Assembly (NCBI GenBank): GCA_963603285.1
Contig: CAVCMG010000013.1
Location: forward strand, 4,755 to 68,754
DNA from: UBA11957 sp963603285
Lineage (GTDB): Bacteria; Bacillota; Clostridia; Lachnospirales; Lachnospiraceae
Reading direction: 5' to 3'
Length of the DNA: 64,000 bases
Under the pieces are notes generated by a model. It saw only the letters and a program-made list of their open reading frames with translations, did not search any database and was not told where the DNA came from. Position 1 is the first letter of the stretch. Each line of letters starts with the position of its first letter. The position numbers and the translations under genes are program-made. Below, piece after piece: positions 34,817-43,827 of this stretch.

Positions 34817-35314
34817 TTAATGAAGAAACACGCATCTCGGCTTCTTCATCCGCATATTATTCACAACACTCTCCGGCAATTCCAGATGCAGAGCCACCTG
34901 GCCTTTGTCGCCCTTGTAGACAGCTACATAATACGGCTTTGTCTCATCGCCGGAGGTGTAGTCCTCTACAGCCATATCCTTCGGATAGTTGTCAAGCGCT
35001 GTTGATCCCTTCGGTGCCAGACATAACAGTTGCCCGCTGTCGTACTCTGCCAGTCTCTTTCTCCTGGTCTTGTTATAGATCACATCGATATCGATCTGGC
35101 CGCTGGTGTAGGCATATTCGTATTCTCTGTTGATCTTTCCCATAAAAATATAGCCGCCGATCAGTCCGGCAATCGCCGGGATCAACAGCAGGACATTCAT
35201 CACCAGCCCGCCTGCCAGACATATCACGCCGGTGCCGTAGCATATCAGTGTCAGGGCAAAATTCTTTGAATCCTTTTTGGCTGAGATCAGCACCTCTTCG
35301 TACATCTCATTCAT
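34817..35314 (-). CDS. Membrane protein with cytoplasmic C-terminal domain, function unknown
   Basis: The product has 165 residues. Two adjacent hydrophobic helices (residues 18-60) are followed by a soluble domain with EYEYAYTSGQIDIDVIYNKTRRKR, read in parts, and VAVYKGDKGQVALHLELPE. This layout, a PH-like strand-rich domain behind two helices, recurs in Lachnospiraceae as a small unknown family. ATG at 35314 has GGAGG upstream. It is convergent with the LysR gene and divergent from clpB, with no obvious partner. Confidence 0.7.
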   Translation of the reverse strand: MNEMYEEVLISAKKDSKNFALTLICYGTGVICLAGGLVMNVLLLIPAIAGLIGGYIFMGKINREYEYAYTSGQIDIDVIYNKTRRKRLAEYDSGQLLCLAPKGSTALDNYPKDMAVEDYTSGDETKPYYVAVYKGDKGQVALHLELPESVVNNMRMKKPRCVFLH

Positions 35315-35693
35315 CTTTATCTTCCTCCGTTTCTCACACAGGGCAGTGACCCATATCGTTTTCTCCCACGGGAAACGATCTTTTCCAGCCCCTTCTAATA
35401 CCGTATTTTACCGTTTTTATACAAGTAATGCAACCGGACACAGCCTGTCTGAATCGTAAAACTATATAATCTGATTCCCTATGCATTTTTCCACTCCGGC
35501 GCCAGTTCTTTTATAGCCCGCTATATCTGTATTCTGTAATTTTCTTCACATGCCGGCTCTGCATATGCACCAAAAATCTTTAAAAATTTTTGGCAGTTTT
35601 TAAAAATTTCTCTTGCAATTTTCTTTTTCTGTGTTATATTGGTTATAGAACAAATGTAGATTTTACATCTGCCTGAGAAAAGGAGGCGATTTT
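35315..35693. other. Intergenic stretch before clpB
   Basis: These 379 AT-rich bases hold no convincing gene. They contain an inverted repeat CCAAAAA/TTTTTGG at about 35572-35595 and the clpB promoter at 35613-35640. I see no CIRCE element and no clear CtsR box, the usual heat-shock operators. Confidence 0.7.
35613..35640 (+). promoter_or_regulatory. Predicted promoter of clpB
   Basis: TTGCAA and TATATT are 16 bases apart on the plus strand, about 55 bases before the start codon. Confidence 0.6.
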
Positions 35694-38300
35694 ATGAATA
35701 TCAGTAAGTTTACCCAGAAATCCTTACAGGCTGTCCAGAATCTGGAAAAGACAGCCTACGATTTTGGCAACCAGGAGATCGAGCAGGAGCATCTGCTCTA
35801 CAACCTGCTGCATCAGGAGGATTCCCTGATCTTAAAGCTGATCGAAAAGATGGAGATCCAGACGCAGCATTTTATGGACCGCGTCGAACAGGCGATTCAG
35901 GCCAGAGTCAAGGTTTCCGGCGGTCAGCCCTATATTGGCAAATACTTAAACGAAGCCCTGATCAACGCCGAGGACGAAGCCAAAGCCATGAGCGATGAAT
36001 ATGTTTCCGTAGAGCATCTGTTTCTCTCCATGCTGAAGCATCCGAGTCCGTCCATGAAGCAGCTTTTTAAGGAATACGGCATCGACAGAGAGCGTTTTCT
36101 GAAAGCCTTAAGCACCGTCCGCGGCAACCAGCGTGTCACCAGTGATAACCCGGAAGCCACCTACGATACCTTAAACAAATACGGTGAAGATCTGGTTGAA
36201 AAGGCCCGCGCCCAGAAGCTCGATCCTGTCATCGGCCGTGATGCCGAGATCCGTAATATTATCCAGATCCTTTCCCGTAAGAGAAAGAATAACCCGGTAC
36301 TGATCGGTGAACCCGGTGTTGGTAAAACAGCCGCCGTTGAGGGTCTGGCCCAGCGTATCGTGCGCGGTGATGTACCCGATGCCCTGAAGGACAAAAAGGT
36401 CTTTTCTCTGGATATGGGTGCTCTTGTCGCCGGTGCCAAATACCGTGGTGAGTTTGAGGAACGTCTGAAAGCCGTCCTTGAGGATGTCAAAAACAGCAAC
36501 GGCCAGATTATCCTCTTTATTGATGAGCTGCATCTGATCGTCGGCGCTGGTAAGACCGACGGTGCCATGGACGCCGGCAATATGTTAAAACCGATGCTGG
36601 CTCGTGGTGAGCTGCACTGTATCGGTGCCACTACGCTGGATGAATACCGTGAATATATCGAAAAGGATGCCGCTCTGGAGCGTCGTTTCCAGCCGGTTAT
36701 GATCGATGAGCCGTCTGTAGAGGATACGATCTCGATCCTGCGTGGTCTGAAGGATCGTTACGAGGTCTTCCACGGTGTCAAGATCACCGATAATGCACTC
36801 GTTGCCGCTGCCACGCTGTCCAAGCGTTATATCTCCGACCGTTTCCTGCCGGATAAAGCGATCGACCTTGTGGATGAGGCCTGTGCCCTGATCAAGACCG
36901 AGATGGACTCCATGCCCGCCGAGCTGGATGAGCTGCGCCGTAAGGTTTTGCAGCTGGAAATCGAGGAAGAAGCCCTGAAAAAGGAGACCGATTCCCTGAG
37001 CAAGGAGCGTCTGGAGGCTTTGCAGAAAGAGCTGGCCGAATTAAAGAGCGATCTGACGACCCGCACTGCCCAGTGGCAGAATGAGAAAAAGAGCGTGGAT
37101 AATCTTTCCAAACTGCGTGAGCAGATCGAGGATATCCATAAACAGATAGAAAAAGCACAGCGTGAATACAATCTGGAAAAGGCTGCCGAGTTACAGTACG
37201 GCGAGCTGCCGAAGCTCGAACAGCAGCTGGCTGTCGAAGAGAAAAATGTCCGTGAAAAAGATATGTCTCTGGTACACGAATCCGTCGATGACGACGAAAT
37301 CGCCCGTATCGTCAGCCGCTGGACCGGTATCCCGATCACCCGTCTGACCGAGGGCGAGCGTGAAAAGGCGCTGCATCTGGATGAGCTTTTGCATAAGCGT
37401 CTGATCGGTCAGGATGAGGCTGTCCAGAGAGTTACAGATGCGATCATCCGTTCCAAAGCTGGTGTCAAGGATCCGAACCGTCCGATCGGTTCCTTCCTGT
37501 TCCTTGGTCCTACCGGTGTTGGTAAGACGGAGCTTGCCAAAGCCCTTGCCGAATACCTCTTTGACGATGAAAACAATATGATCCGTATCGATATGAGTGA
37601 GTACATGGAGAAATATTCCGTGTCCCGTCTGATCGGTGCACCGCCTGGATATGTCGGTTATGAAGAGGGCGGCCAGCTGACCGAGGCTGTACGTCGTAAA
37701 CCGTACTCCGTTGTCCTCTTTGATGAGATTGAAAAGGCACATCCGGATGTCTTTAACGTCCTGTTACAGGTACTGGATGATGGCCGTATCACCGATTCTC
37801 AGGGCCGTACCGTAGACTTCAAGAATACGATCCTGATCATGACGTCCAATATCGGTTCTTCCTATCTGCTGGATGGTATTTCCGAGGATGGCAAGATCCT
37901 GCCGGAGGCTGCCGAAGCAGTCACCAAAGACCTGCGTGCACACTTCCGTCCGGAGTTTTTGAACCGTCTGGATGAAACGATCATGTTCAAGCCGCTGACA
38001 AAACAGGATATCGGCTTTATCGTCGATCTACAGCTCGTCAAGCTCAATGAGCTTCTGGCTTCCCAGGAGTTTACTGTAGAGCTTACACCTGCTGCCAAAC
38101 AGTACGTCATCGACAATGGCTACGATCCGACATACGGTGCTCGACCGCTGCGTCGTTATCTGCAGACCCATGTGGAGACGCTGACCGCACGGCTGATCCT
38201 TGCCGGTAATATCCATACAGGTGACACGATCGTGATTGACCTGCAGGATGACAAGCTGGTGGCTGATACCAAACATGTACTGAAAGGGGAAGTTGAATGA
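35694..38300 (+). CDS. clpB: ATP-dependent chaperone ClpB
   Basis: The product has 868 residues, the full ClpB length. Order of parts: N-terminal Clp_N repeats (1-145), AAA+ module one with Walker A GEPGVGKT near 205 and Walker B LFIDELH, the long coiled-coil middle domain (about 410-530; LEIEEEALKKETDSL), then AAA+ module two with GPTGVGKTE near 605. The middle domain marks a disaggregase of the ClpB/Hsp104 class, which pulls aggregated proteins through its hexamer pore with DnaK help, not a ClpC that feeds ClpP. AGGAGG precedes the ATG. The DUF4250 gene overlaps its stop codon. Confidence 0.97.
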   Translation: MNISKFTQKSLQAVQNLEKTAYDFGNQEIEQEHLLYNLLHQEDSLILKLIEKMEIQTQHFMDRVEQAIQARVKVSGGQPYIGKYLNEALINAEDEAKAMSDEYVSVEHLFLSMLKHPSPSMKQLFKEYGIDRERFLKALSTVRGNQRVTSDNPEATYDTLNKYGEDLVEKARAQKLDPVIGRDAEIRNIIQILSRKRKNNPVLIGEPGVGKTAAVEGLAQRIVRGDVPDALKDKKVFSLDMGALVAGAKYRGEFEERLKAVLEDVKNSNGQIILFIDELHLIVGAGKTDGAMDAGNMLKPMLARGELHCIGATTLDEYREYIEKDAALERRFQPVMIDEPSVEDTISILRGLKDRYEVFHGVKITDNALVAAATLSKRYISDRFLPDKAIDLVDEACALIKTEMDSMPAELDELRRKVLQLEIEEEALKKETDSLSKERLEALQKELAELKSDLTTRTAQWQNEKKSVDNLSKLREQIEDIHKQIEKAQREYNLEKAAELQYGELPKLEQQLAVEEKNVREKDMSLVHESVDDDEIARIVSRWTGIPITRLTEGEREKALHLDELLHKRLIGQDEAVQRVTDAIIRSKAGVKDPNRPIGSFLFLGPTGVGKTELAKALAEYLFDDENNMIRIDMSEYMEKYSVSRLIGAPPGYVGYEEGGQLTEAVRRKPYSVVLFDEIEKAHPDVFNVLLQVLDDGRITDSQGRTVDFKNTILIMTSNIGSSYLLDGISEDGKILPEAAEAVTKDLRAHFRPEFLNRLDETIMFKPLTKQDIGFIVDLQLVKLNELLASQEFTVELTPAAKQYVIDNGYDPTYGARPLRRYLQTHVETLTARLILAGNIHTGDTIVIDLQDDKLVADTKHVLKGEVE

Positions 38301-38470
38301 TACCACAGGATCCGGTGATGTTATTAAGTTATATCAATACGCAACTTCGCGATACTTACAGGGATCTGGATGATCTTTGTGACAGGCTGGATGTCAGTAA
38401 GGCGGAGATCGAGGAGAAGCTGGGGAAGATCGGATATAGCTATAAAGAAGATCTGAAGCAGTTTAAATAA
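38297..38470 (+). CDS. DUF4250 domain protein, 57 residues
   Basis: The ATG at 38297 overlaps the clpB stop (ATGA), with GGGGA upstream, so it is translationally coupled. The product starts MIPQDPVMLLSYINTQLRD and has a helix-rich layout with an HTH-like DDLCDRLDVSKAEIEEKL, read in parts. It matches the small DUF4250 family of Clostridia. Its function is unknown; coupling to clpB suggests a tie to stress or proteostasis, or only convenience. A very strong terminator follows. Confidence 0.85.
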   Translation: MIPQDPVMLLSYINTQLRDTYRDLDDLCDRLDVSKAEIEEKLGKIGYSYKEDLKQFK

Positions 38471-38512
38471 TAAGTGTTTTCACCCTCGATGGTGTAATAG
38501 CAACAGCATAAG

Positions 38513-38586
38513 AAAGCCCCGTATATTTTCTCTGGAACCGCAAACCATTTTTGAGCGTTTCCGGAGGAAATATACGGGGCTTTTTA
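38513..38586. terminator. Bidirectional terminator after clpB-DUF4250
   Basis: AAAGCCCCGTATATTT pairs with AAATATACGGGGCTTT, with an inner TCTGGAA/TTCCGGA helix, flanked by A and T runs. It also serves the convergent NhaC-type gene. Confidence 0.92.
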
Positions 38587-38607
38587 TGCTATCTTTGCGA
38601 GAAGATC

Positions 38608-39957
38608 TTACTTATCGTCAAACCGTCTGCCGATACCGGTCATAATACTCAGGAAAAACAACAGTAAAAGCAGCATACTGTGGAAGCTGTAAGGAATGAT
38701 ATTCATAAAGGAAAAGCTGCTGTCTACATAATCCGCTGCAAACTGCATGCATAATAAACATCCTGTACCATATGGCAGAATGCCGGAGATACCACAGGCT
38801 GTTCCATCCATAATATTGGCTCCTCTTGTCTTTTCGATATGGAAGGTCTCTGCCACACGACGAACCATCGGGCCACAGAAAATGATTGCCGGAGAGCTTC
38901 CACCGGCTGCCATTGTAGAAATGGCAGTCATCAACATACCTACCATCTCACCGGAACGCGGTGTCCTGCAGTATTTCAGCAGTCTCTCTGTCAGATGTTC
39001 AAACGCTCCGCTCACATTCAGGATCTCCAGAATCTGGAACAGGAACATGCAATATAACAGAACTCCCATCATACCTGTTACACCGGCGCCGATCGGACCT
39101 GCATTATCCAGCATCACATTTACCGGAATACAGTTGAGTACAAGGCCAAGTACGATACCACAGATATCACAGATCATCAGGGTAGACACAAGATCCAGAC
39201 CTTTTTTCATCAGAATTACCATGAGAACCGGCAGAACCAACATAAGCAGAGACCAGAGGTTTGTCGTGTCTGCGGTATATTCCAGAGCAGCACTGCTTTT
39301 CGTCTGGAAACCAAAGAAAACAAATAAAACAGCTGAAATCGCACCTGCAATCAGGGAATATGGCAGACGGGTACGCACAACATCCTCTACATTGGCTCCC
39401 TGCGTCAGCGCAGATCCTATCGTTGTATCTGAAATCGGTGCCAGGTTATCTCCAAAAATTGCTCCGGATATAATTGCACCACATATCAGACCCACATTAC
39501 AGTTCATTTCCACTGCCAGCGGAATCATCAGCGGGGCAACTGCAGATACAGATCCCGAGGAGGTTCCGCAGGATGTAGAAATCAGAACACAAATCAGGAA
39601 ACATGCCAGTGGCAACAATCCCGCACTGACATGCAATTCACTTAAAACCCAGATCAGCGAAGTGATCAGACCGCTCTGGCGAAGCAACTGTCCCATGATG
39701 CCTGCCAGTAAAAAAGCCACAATCATAATAGACAGCATATGATTCTTCAATCCGGAAAGAGAAATATCTCCGAATGTCTTTTTGTCCTTTGCCAGAAGGA
39801 AACCTACAGCAAGCGCAAGAAATGTAATGATCGCAAATCTTGTCATTCCACCGCCGCCAACGACTGTGCCAATAATCATACCAGCGATCATAACAATTAC
39901 AGGAATCCACGGGCCGAAAGCACCACCATAAAATTCAACTTTTTTCTTTTTTTCCAT
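38608..39957 (-). CDS. NhaC-type Na+/H+ antiporter family transporter
   Basis: The product has 449 residues with about eleven membrane spans. Family motifs include STSCGTSSGSVSAVAPLMIP and GAIFGDNLAPISDTT, typical of the NhaC/MleN group. These proteins exchange Na+ for H+, or couple Na+/H+ to small organic acids such as malate/lactate. In this island, next to an aminotransferase and an RraA-type aldolase, a carboxylate or amino acid carrier is as plausible as pure ion exchange. AGGAG lies before the ATG at 39957; the promoter is at 40007-40034. Confidence 0.85.
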   Translation of the reverse strand: MEKKKKVEFYGGAFGPWIPVIVMIAGMIIGTVVGGGGMTRFAIITFLALAVGFLLAKDKKTFGDISLSGLKNHMLSIMIVAFLLAGIMGQLLRQSGLITSLIWVLSELHVSAGLLPLACFLICVLISTSCGTSSGSVSAVAPLMIPLAVEMNCNVGLICGAIISGAIFGDNLAPISDTTIGSALTQGANVEDVVRTRLPYSLIAGAISAVLFVFFGFQTKSSAALEYTADTTNLWSLLMLVLPVLMVILMKKGLDLVSTLMICDICGIVLGLVLNCIPVNVMLDNAGPIGAGVTGMMGVLLYCMFLFQILEILNVSGAFEHLTERLLKYCRTPRSGEMVGMLMTAISTMAAGGSSPAIIFCGPMVRRVAETFHIEKTRGANIMDGTACGISGILPYGTGCLLCMQFAADYVDSSFSFMNIIPYSFHSMLLLLLFFLSIMTGIGRRFDDK

Positions 39958-40006
39958 TTTTATCTCCTTTTGCTTCCCGGATAAGCTTTGTACTTTACCG
40001 TTTTAA

Positions 40007-40034
40007 AGTATAGTAAATGCAACAATTTGTCCAA
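40007..40034 (-). promoter_or_regulatory. Predicted promoter of the NhaC-type gene
   Basis: TTGGAC and TATACT are 16 bases apart on the minus strand. TTTAC and GTAAA lie as an inverted repeat across the -10 and start region. Confidence 0.6.
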
Positions 40035-40111
40035 CAAAAGGATTCTGTATCAAATATCGAAAATCTTTATGAGCTGATTTTCCATCATTTTTTCTGTTCC
40101 AGAAGCATATT

Positions 40112-40969
40112 TCAAAAGTATTTTTTTACAATCCGCTCCATTTTTCCATTCATCTGCCCTGGCATTACCTGATAAAAGGGAAGTCTCCAATCCTCTTCCT
40201 TCAGACGATACAGGTTGATTTCCGGACACTGATCTGCCCAGTCCACATAATGATCCGGAAGCAATGTCCAGTCTCCTTCCGTCATATTTGAAAGAAGCAT
40301 AGATGCACTGTCCAGTGTGAGCGCAAAATCCTGTCCCTCAGGGAACCATGTTTTCAGGCATAATGTCGTATACTTATTGTCAAACCCGATGCCCTTGACC
40401 ATAATACATTTCTTTGAATCCAGACATCGTAGATCGATATCGGGATAAGTCTCCCTTTGTTTTCCCCATTCCAGGACAACCAGGGGAAAATCTCCGATCT
40501 TTACAGATTCCAGACCCTTGCCCTCAATAGGCAGATAGGAAAATCCTATGTCCGCCCGCTGCTGTTCCAGCAAAAGTGAAACCTGATCGGAATTGCTTGT
40601 CAGCAGCGTCAGACGGACTTCTGATTCTTCCTCCCGGATAAGCTGGTATGTCTCCCGAAAATAATTATGTATACTTTCCGGTGCTGCAATACGCAATTGC
40701 AGAATACGACTGCTCCGGCAGAATTTCTGTGTCATCTGATAAACACGCATCCATTCCTTTGCAATGGGTACAAACTGCTTTCCCTGTGAAGTAACTGTGA
40801 CCATCTGGGTTCCCTTTTTTCTTGCAATCAGCTGCGTTCCCAGTTCATCCTCCAGGGATTTCAGACGATAACTGACGGTTGACTGTGTAATAAACAAAGC
40901 ATCTGCAGCTTTTGTCATGTTCTGATATTCCTGAACCTTCAGAAATGTCTCAATCTGCTTAAACTCCAT
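40112..40969 (-). CDS. LysR family transcriptional regulator (NhaC/aldolase island)
   Basis: The product has 285 residues: HTH at the N-terminus (IETFLKVQEYQNMTKAADALFITQSTVSYRLKSLEDEL, read in parts) and a somewhat short effector domain. It lies between the NhaC-type gene and the RraA/aminotransferase pair on the same strand, so it probably controls one or both. A possible -35/-10 (TTGTAA, TAAAAT) lies upstream. Confidence 0.92.
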   Translation of the reverse strand: MEFKQIETFLKVQEYQNMTKAADALFITQSTVSYRLKSLEDELGTQLIARKKGTQMVTVTSQGKQFVPIAKEWMRVYQMTQKFCRSSRILQLRIAAPESIHNYFRETYQLIREEESEVRLTLLTSNSDQVSLLLEQQRADIGFSYLPIEGKGLESVKIGDFPLVVLEWGKQRETYPDIDLRCLDSKKCIMVKGIGFDNKYTTLCLKTWFPEGQDFALTLDSASMLLSNMTEGDWTLLPDHYVDWADQCPEINLYRLKEEDWRLPFYQVMPGQMNGKMERIVKKYF

Positions 40970-41033
40970 CTTTTTTCTACCACCCTGATCTTTTTACCTC
41001 ATATTTTATACGGTTTTCCCTTTTTTTACAATT

Positions 41034-41097
41034 AAAAAAGGAAAACATTTCGTCCTGTTTCACAGTATCTCTGTGCACATAGCCGATATGTTTTCCC
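41034..41097 (-). terminator. Terminator after the RraA-type gene
   Basis: On the minus strand GGAAAACAT pairs with ATGTTTTCC, with an inner CACAG/CTGTG hairpin, followed by TTTTTT. The right-hand arm and T-run can instead pair with a further GTTTTCCC block at 41013, so two mutually exclusive folds are possible. Confidence 0.6.
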
Positions 41098-41151
41098 TGT
41101 ATACACTTTTATGATTATTGTTAATCTGTTTTCTCTGTTCTGCTCTCTGAT

Positions 41152-41844
41152 CTACTCCTCCCAGTGATCATGAAATTCACAGCCCAGAGCTGTCAGTTTA
41201 TCCATCAGCCACGGACGCGGCATAGAACCGTCCTTATGTACTCCGGCCAGTATAGAGGCTTCGATCTCCATGACCTTTTTTACCTGCGTAAGAAGTGCAG
41301 GTGCATTTTCCGGACGGATAAAGACAACGCCATCACTGTCTGCAACAACGATGTCGCCCGGATACACGACTCTGCCGCCAATCTGCACAGGTGTGTTCAC
41401 CTCTCCCGGGCCATTCTTCCACGGGCCGTCCGGCGTAACGCCGCGCGCATATACCGGCAGCCCGGTACCTGCAATTTCTTCTTTATCGCGGATCGCACCA
41501 TCTACGACAATGCCGGCAATCTTTTTTTCAACCAGATAATTCACCATCAGGGCTCCAAAAACCGCACGTTTTGTAGAACCTCCGGCGTCGATCACCAGCA
41601 CATCTCCTTCCTGCACCAGTTCCATGGCATAATGCATCATCAGATTGTCCCCCTCGGCAACCTTCACTGTCACAGCCGGACCCACGATCCCGCTTTTTCC
41701 AACGGGCTTGATCTGTGCATCAACAGCAGACATGCGTCCCATACAGTCATCAAGATTTGCTACCGGAATATTTTCAAAGGCATCGATACACGCTTTATCC
41801 GGTCTGTTGATCTCACGATATATTCTGCAATTTGTTTTACTCAT
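41152..41844 (-). CDS. RraA family protein / HMG-CHA-type aldolase
   Basis: The product has 230 residues from the ATG at 41844 (AAGGATGG upstream). The RraA/dimethylmenaquinone methyltransferase-like fold is marked by NLDDCMGRMSAVD, GPAVTVKVAEGDNLMMHYA, VLVIDAGGSTKRAVFG, GIVVDGAIRDKEEI and PGDIVVADSDGVVFI. RraA itself inhibits RNase E. Longer homologues with the G-x-x-R-D-x-x and D motifs are metal-dependent aldolases cutting 4-hydroxy-4-methyl-2-oxoglutarate or related acids to pyruvate; the R-D of IRDKEE and the final D of DSDGVV fit this. The aminotransferase gene ends 10 bases upstream, which supports an enzyme role. Confidence 0.85.
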   Translation of the reverse strand: MSKTNCRIYREINRPDKACIDAFENIPVANLDDCMGRMSAVDAQIKPVGKSGIVGPAVTVKVAEGDNLMMHYAMELVQEGDVLVIDAGGSTKRAVFGALMVNYLVEKKIAGIVVDGAIRDKEEIAGTGLPVYARGVTPDGPWKNGPGEVNTPVQIGGRVVYPGDIVVADSDGVVFIRPENAPALLTQVKKVMEIEASILAGVHKDGSMPRPWLMDKLTALGCEFHDHWEE

Positions 41845-41854
41845 TTTTCCATCC

Positions 41855-43042
41855 TTATCTATTCTGCTGTAACTCACAGAGAACTTTTTTGATCCGCTCT
41901 GCGGCCTCTTTAACTGCTTCTGTCTTATTTGCGAAAGAAAATCTCATACAGGCAACTTTTGTCTCTCCGTAAGCAATGCCCGGCATTCCCACTACTTTTG
42001 CCTTTTCCATAATATATTCACAGATTTCCTCAGAAGTCATACCGTTGATATCATAAGTTACCCATGCATAGAATGCACCCTTCGGACTTTCACAGTGCAC
42101 CCCCGGAATCTCATTTAACCTGGAAACAAACATATTTCTGCGTTCACAGTAAATATCCCTCATCTCCTCCATCTCTTCTTTGCATTGTAAAGCTACAACA
42201 CCGGCTTTCTGCACAAATCCGTTTACACAGGAAATACTGTGCTGGCACATTTTATAAATAGCACCAAACATCTTTTTTGAAACAGCCAGATAACCCAGGC
42301 GCCATCCCGTCATAGCTGCACATTTTGAGAAACCATTTACAGTAATCACACGTTCTCTCAGCTCATCATAGGAAGCCATACTGATACTCTTGTTTCCGTC
42401 ATAACACAGGCGCTCATAAATCTCATCAGAAAGAATCAGTACCTGCGGATGTTCTTTCATATAAGCCGCAATCTCATCAGCCTCTTCTCCTGACAATACA
42501 CAGCCTGTAGGGTTGTTTGGATAGTTCAGAATCAGCATTCTGGTTTTTTCCGTGGTTACTTTTTCCAGATTTTCTTTTCTGATCCTGTAATTTTCTTTAT
42601 GATCCAGATGCACGTGAACCGGTACAGCTCCGCAGGCAAACGTAATTGGTTCATAGGATACCCAGGATGGATCCAGAATAATAACTTCATCTCCTTCATT
42701 CAGAATGGCCATCATGGAAATATAAATCGCATATTTGCCGCCCGGTGTCACAATGATCTCATCCGGACTGCAGGCAATATCATTTTCCTCCTGAAGCTTC
42801 TTTGCAATAGCATTGCAAAGTTCCGGAATACCAGGGCCAATGGCATAATGTGTAAAGCCTTCAGCCATATACCGGACCGCTTCCATACAGATACGATCCG
42901 GTGTTGGAAAATCCGGTTCCCCACCAGCCAGATCGATGACTGTTTTATCTGTCTTTCTCATCTCTTTGGCACGGGTCATCAAAGTCAGCGACGCTGACGG
43001 CTTCATCCTTGTCAGTCTTTCATTACAAGCAAATGTATCCAT
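41855..43042 (-). CDS. Class I/II pyridoxal-phosphate aminotransferase (AspC-like)
   Basis: The product has 395 residues. The fold type I aminotransferase motifs are visible: DLAGGEPDFPTPDRI, ILNYPNNPTGCVLS, LILSDEIYERLCYDG, the PLP-lysine in VNGFSKCAAMTGWRLGY (about residue 236), and FSFANK with the substrate-carboxylate Arg just before it (MRFSF). This subgroup acts on aspartate, aromatic or other amino acids. Coupled to an RraA-type aldolase, it could make a 4-hydroxy-2-oxo acid for cleavage to pyruvate; this is inference. AGGAGG lies before the ATG. Confidence 0.92.
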   Translation of the reverse strand: MDTFACNERLTRMKPSASLTLMTRAKEMRKTDKTVIDLAGGEPDFPTPDRICMEAVRYMAEGFTHYAIGPGIPELCNAIAKKLQEENDIACSPDEIIVTPGGKYAIYISMMAILNEGDEVIILDPSWVSYEPITFACGAVPVHVHLDHKENYRIRKENLEKVTTEKTRMLILNYPNNPTGCVLSGEEADEIAAYMKEHPQVLILSDEIYERLCYDGNKSISMASYDELRERVITVNGFSKCAAMTGWRLGYLAVSKKMFGAIYKMCQHSISCVNGFVQKAGVVALQCKEEMEEMRDIYCERRNMFVSRLNEIPGVHCESPKGAFYAWVTYDINGMTSEEICEYIMEKAKVVGMPGIAYGETKVACMRFSFANKTEAVKEAAERIKKVLCELQQNR

Positions 43043-43130
43043 AACTACCTCCTGTCAGACATACTGTTATTTCTTTTTTTCAGTATAACAATCTGCCTGA
43101 TAAAAGGAAAATTAATCCTTTCAATTGCTT

Positions 43131-43149
43131 TTATCGAATAAAACGATAA
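43131..43149. promoter_or_regulatory. Candidate LysR binding site before the aminotransferase gene
   Basis: TTATCG and CGATAA form a perfect inverted repeat around a seven-base spacer, about 90 bases before the start codon and just upstream of a TATACT-like -10 box (43082-43087) that lacks a good -35. This is the expected position for activation by the island's LysR protein. Confidence 0.45.
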
Positions 43150-43165
43150 CTCAGAAAAATTCGAC

Positions 43166-43194
43166 TTGATATCTTTTTAGTTTTGTTCTATACT
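43166..43194 (+). promoter_or_regulatory. Predicted sigma-A promoter of the queT operon
   Basis: TTGATA and TATACT are exactly 17 bases apart, and the preQ1 aptamer starts about 30 bases after the -10 box. Confidence 0.8.
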
Positions 43195-43223
43195 ACACAG
43201 GTCTGTTACTTCCAGATGTGATT

Positions 43224-43264
43224 GACAGTTCGAGACCATCCTGTCACAAAATAAAACTAGGGAC
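43224..43264 (+). promoter_or_regulatory. preQ1-I riboswitch
   Basis: GACAG pairs with CTGTC around a C-rich loop (TTCGAGACCATC), followed by an A-rich tail and ACTAGGGA, the pattern of the class I preQ1 pseudoknot aptamer. It lies directly before queT-queF-queC, all part of the preQ1 pathway. Downstream ACAACA and TGTTGT can pair but no T-run follows, so control is probably at translation start. Confidence 0.82.
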
Positions 43265-43320
43265 AACAAATGCAAACTATATTAACTGTTGTTGTGATTC
43301 TATTTCGGAGGTGGACAAAC

Positions 43321-43815
43321 ATGGAAAATGAAACATTTACTCAGGTCCGGAAGCTTACTACTTCCGGTATTGTAATGGCGCTTTATGTTATTATTTTATT
43401 TATGACACAGAGCTTTTCTTTCGGGGCTTATCAGATTCGCATTGCGACTTCCCTTTATGCCCTCTCTTATCTTTTTCCGTTCCTGGTTATCCCGCTTGGT
43501 CTCGCTAATTTCATCGCAAATATGATTGGAGGTTACGGCATCATAGACATGGTCGGAGGTTGTATCGTCGGTATCGTGACATCCGGCATTATTGTTCTGA
43601 TCAGACGATTTCATCTGCCGCGTTTCATGATTTTCTTCCCGATCGTACTTGTACCGGGTCTTGGTGTAGCTCTGTGGCTGTCGCCTATGGTCAATATGCC
43701 ATATGCCGCTCTGGCCTTAAGTCTGTGCATCGGTCAGAGTGTACCGGCTGTATGCGGTGTAGCACTTTCCAAAGTACTGGAACGGACACTTTCAAAAAAA
43801 GTTCTGCTGGGATAA
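43321..43815 (+). CDS. queT: Queuosine precursor transporter QueT
   Basis: The product has 164 residues, begun at the ATG at 43321 with CGGAGGTGG upstream. It is an S-component-like membrane protein with about five or six spans (LTTSGIVMALYVIILFMTQ, then FSFGAYQIRIATSLYALSYLFPFLV, read in parts). QueT takes up queuosine precursors (preQ0 or preQ1), probably with a shared ECF energising module not seen in this window. The preQ1 riboswitch upstream strongly supports the assignment. Confidence 0.92.
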   Translation: MENETFTQVRKLTTSGIVMALYVIILFMTQSFSFGAYQIRIATSLYALSYLFPFLVIPLGLANFIANMIGGYGIIDMVGGCIVGIVTSGIIVLIRRFHLPRFMIFFPIVLVPGLGVALWLSPMVNMPYAALALSLCIGQSVPAVCGVALSKVLERTLSKKVLLG

Positions 43816-43827
43816 GGAGTTAAACAA

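Noticed and set aside
35315..35693. CIRCE or CtsR operator before clpB.
   Set aside because: I looked for TTAGCACTC/GAGTGCTAA and GGTCAAA repeats and found neither; only an A/T-rich inverted repeat is present.
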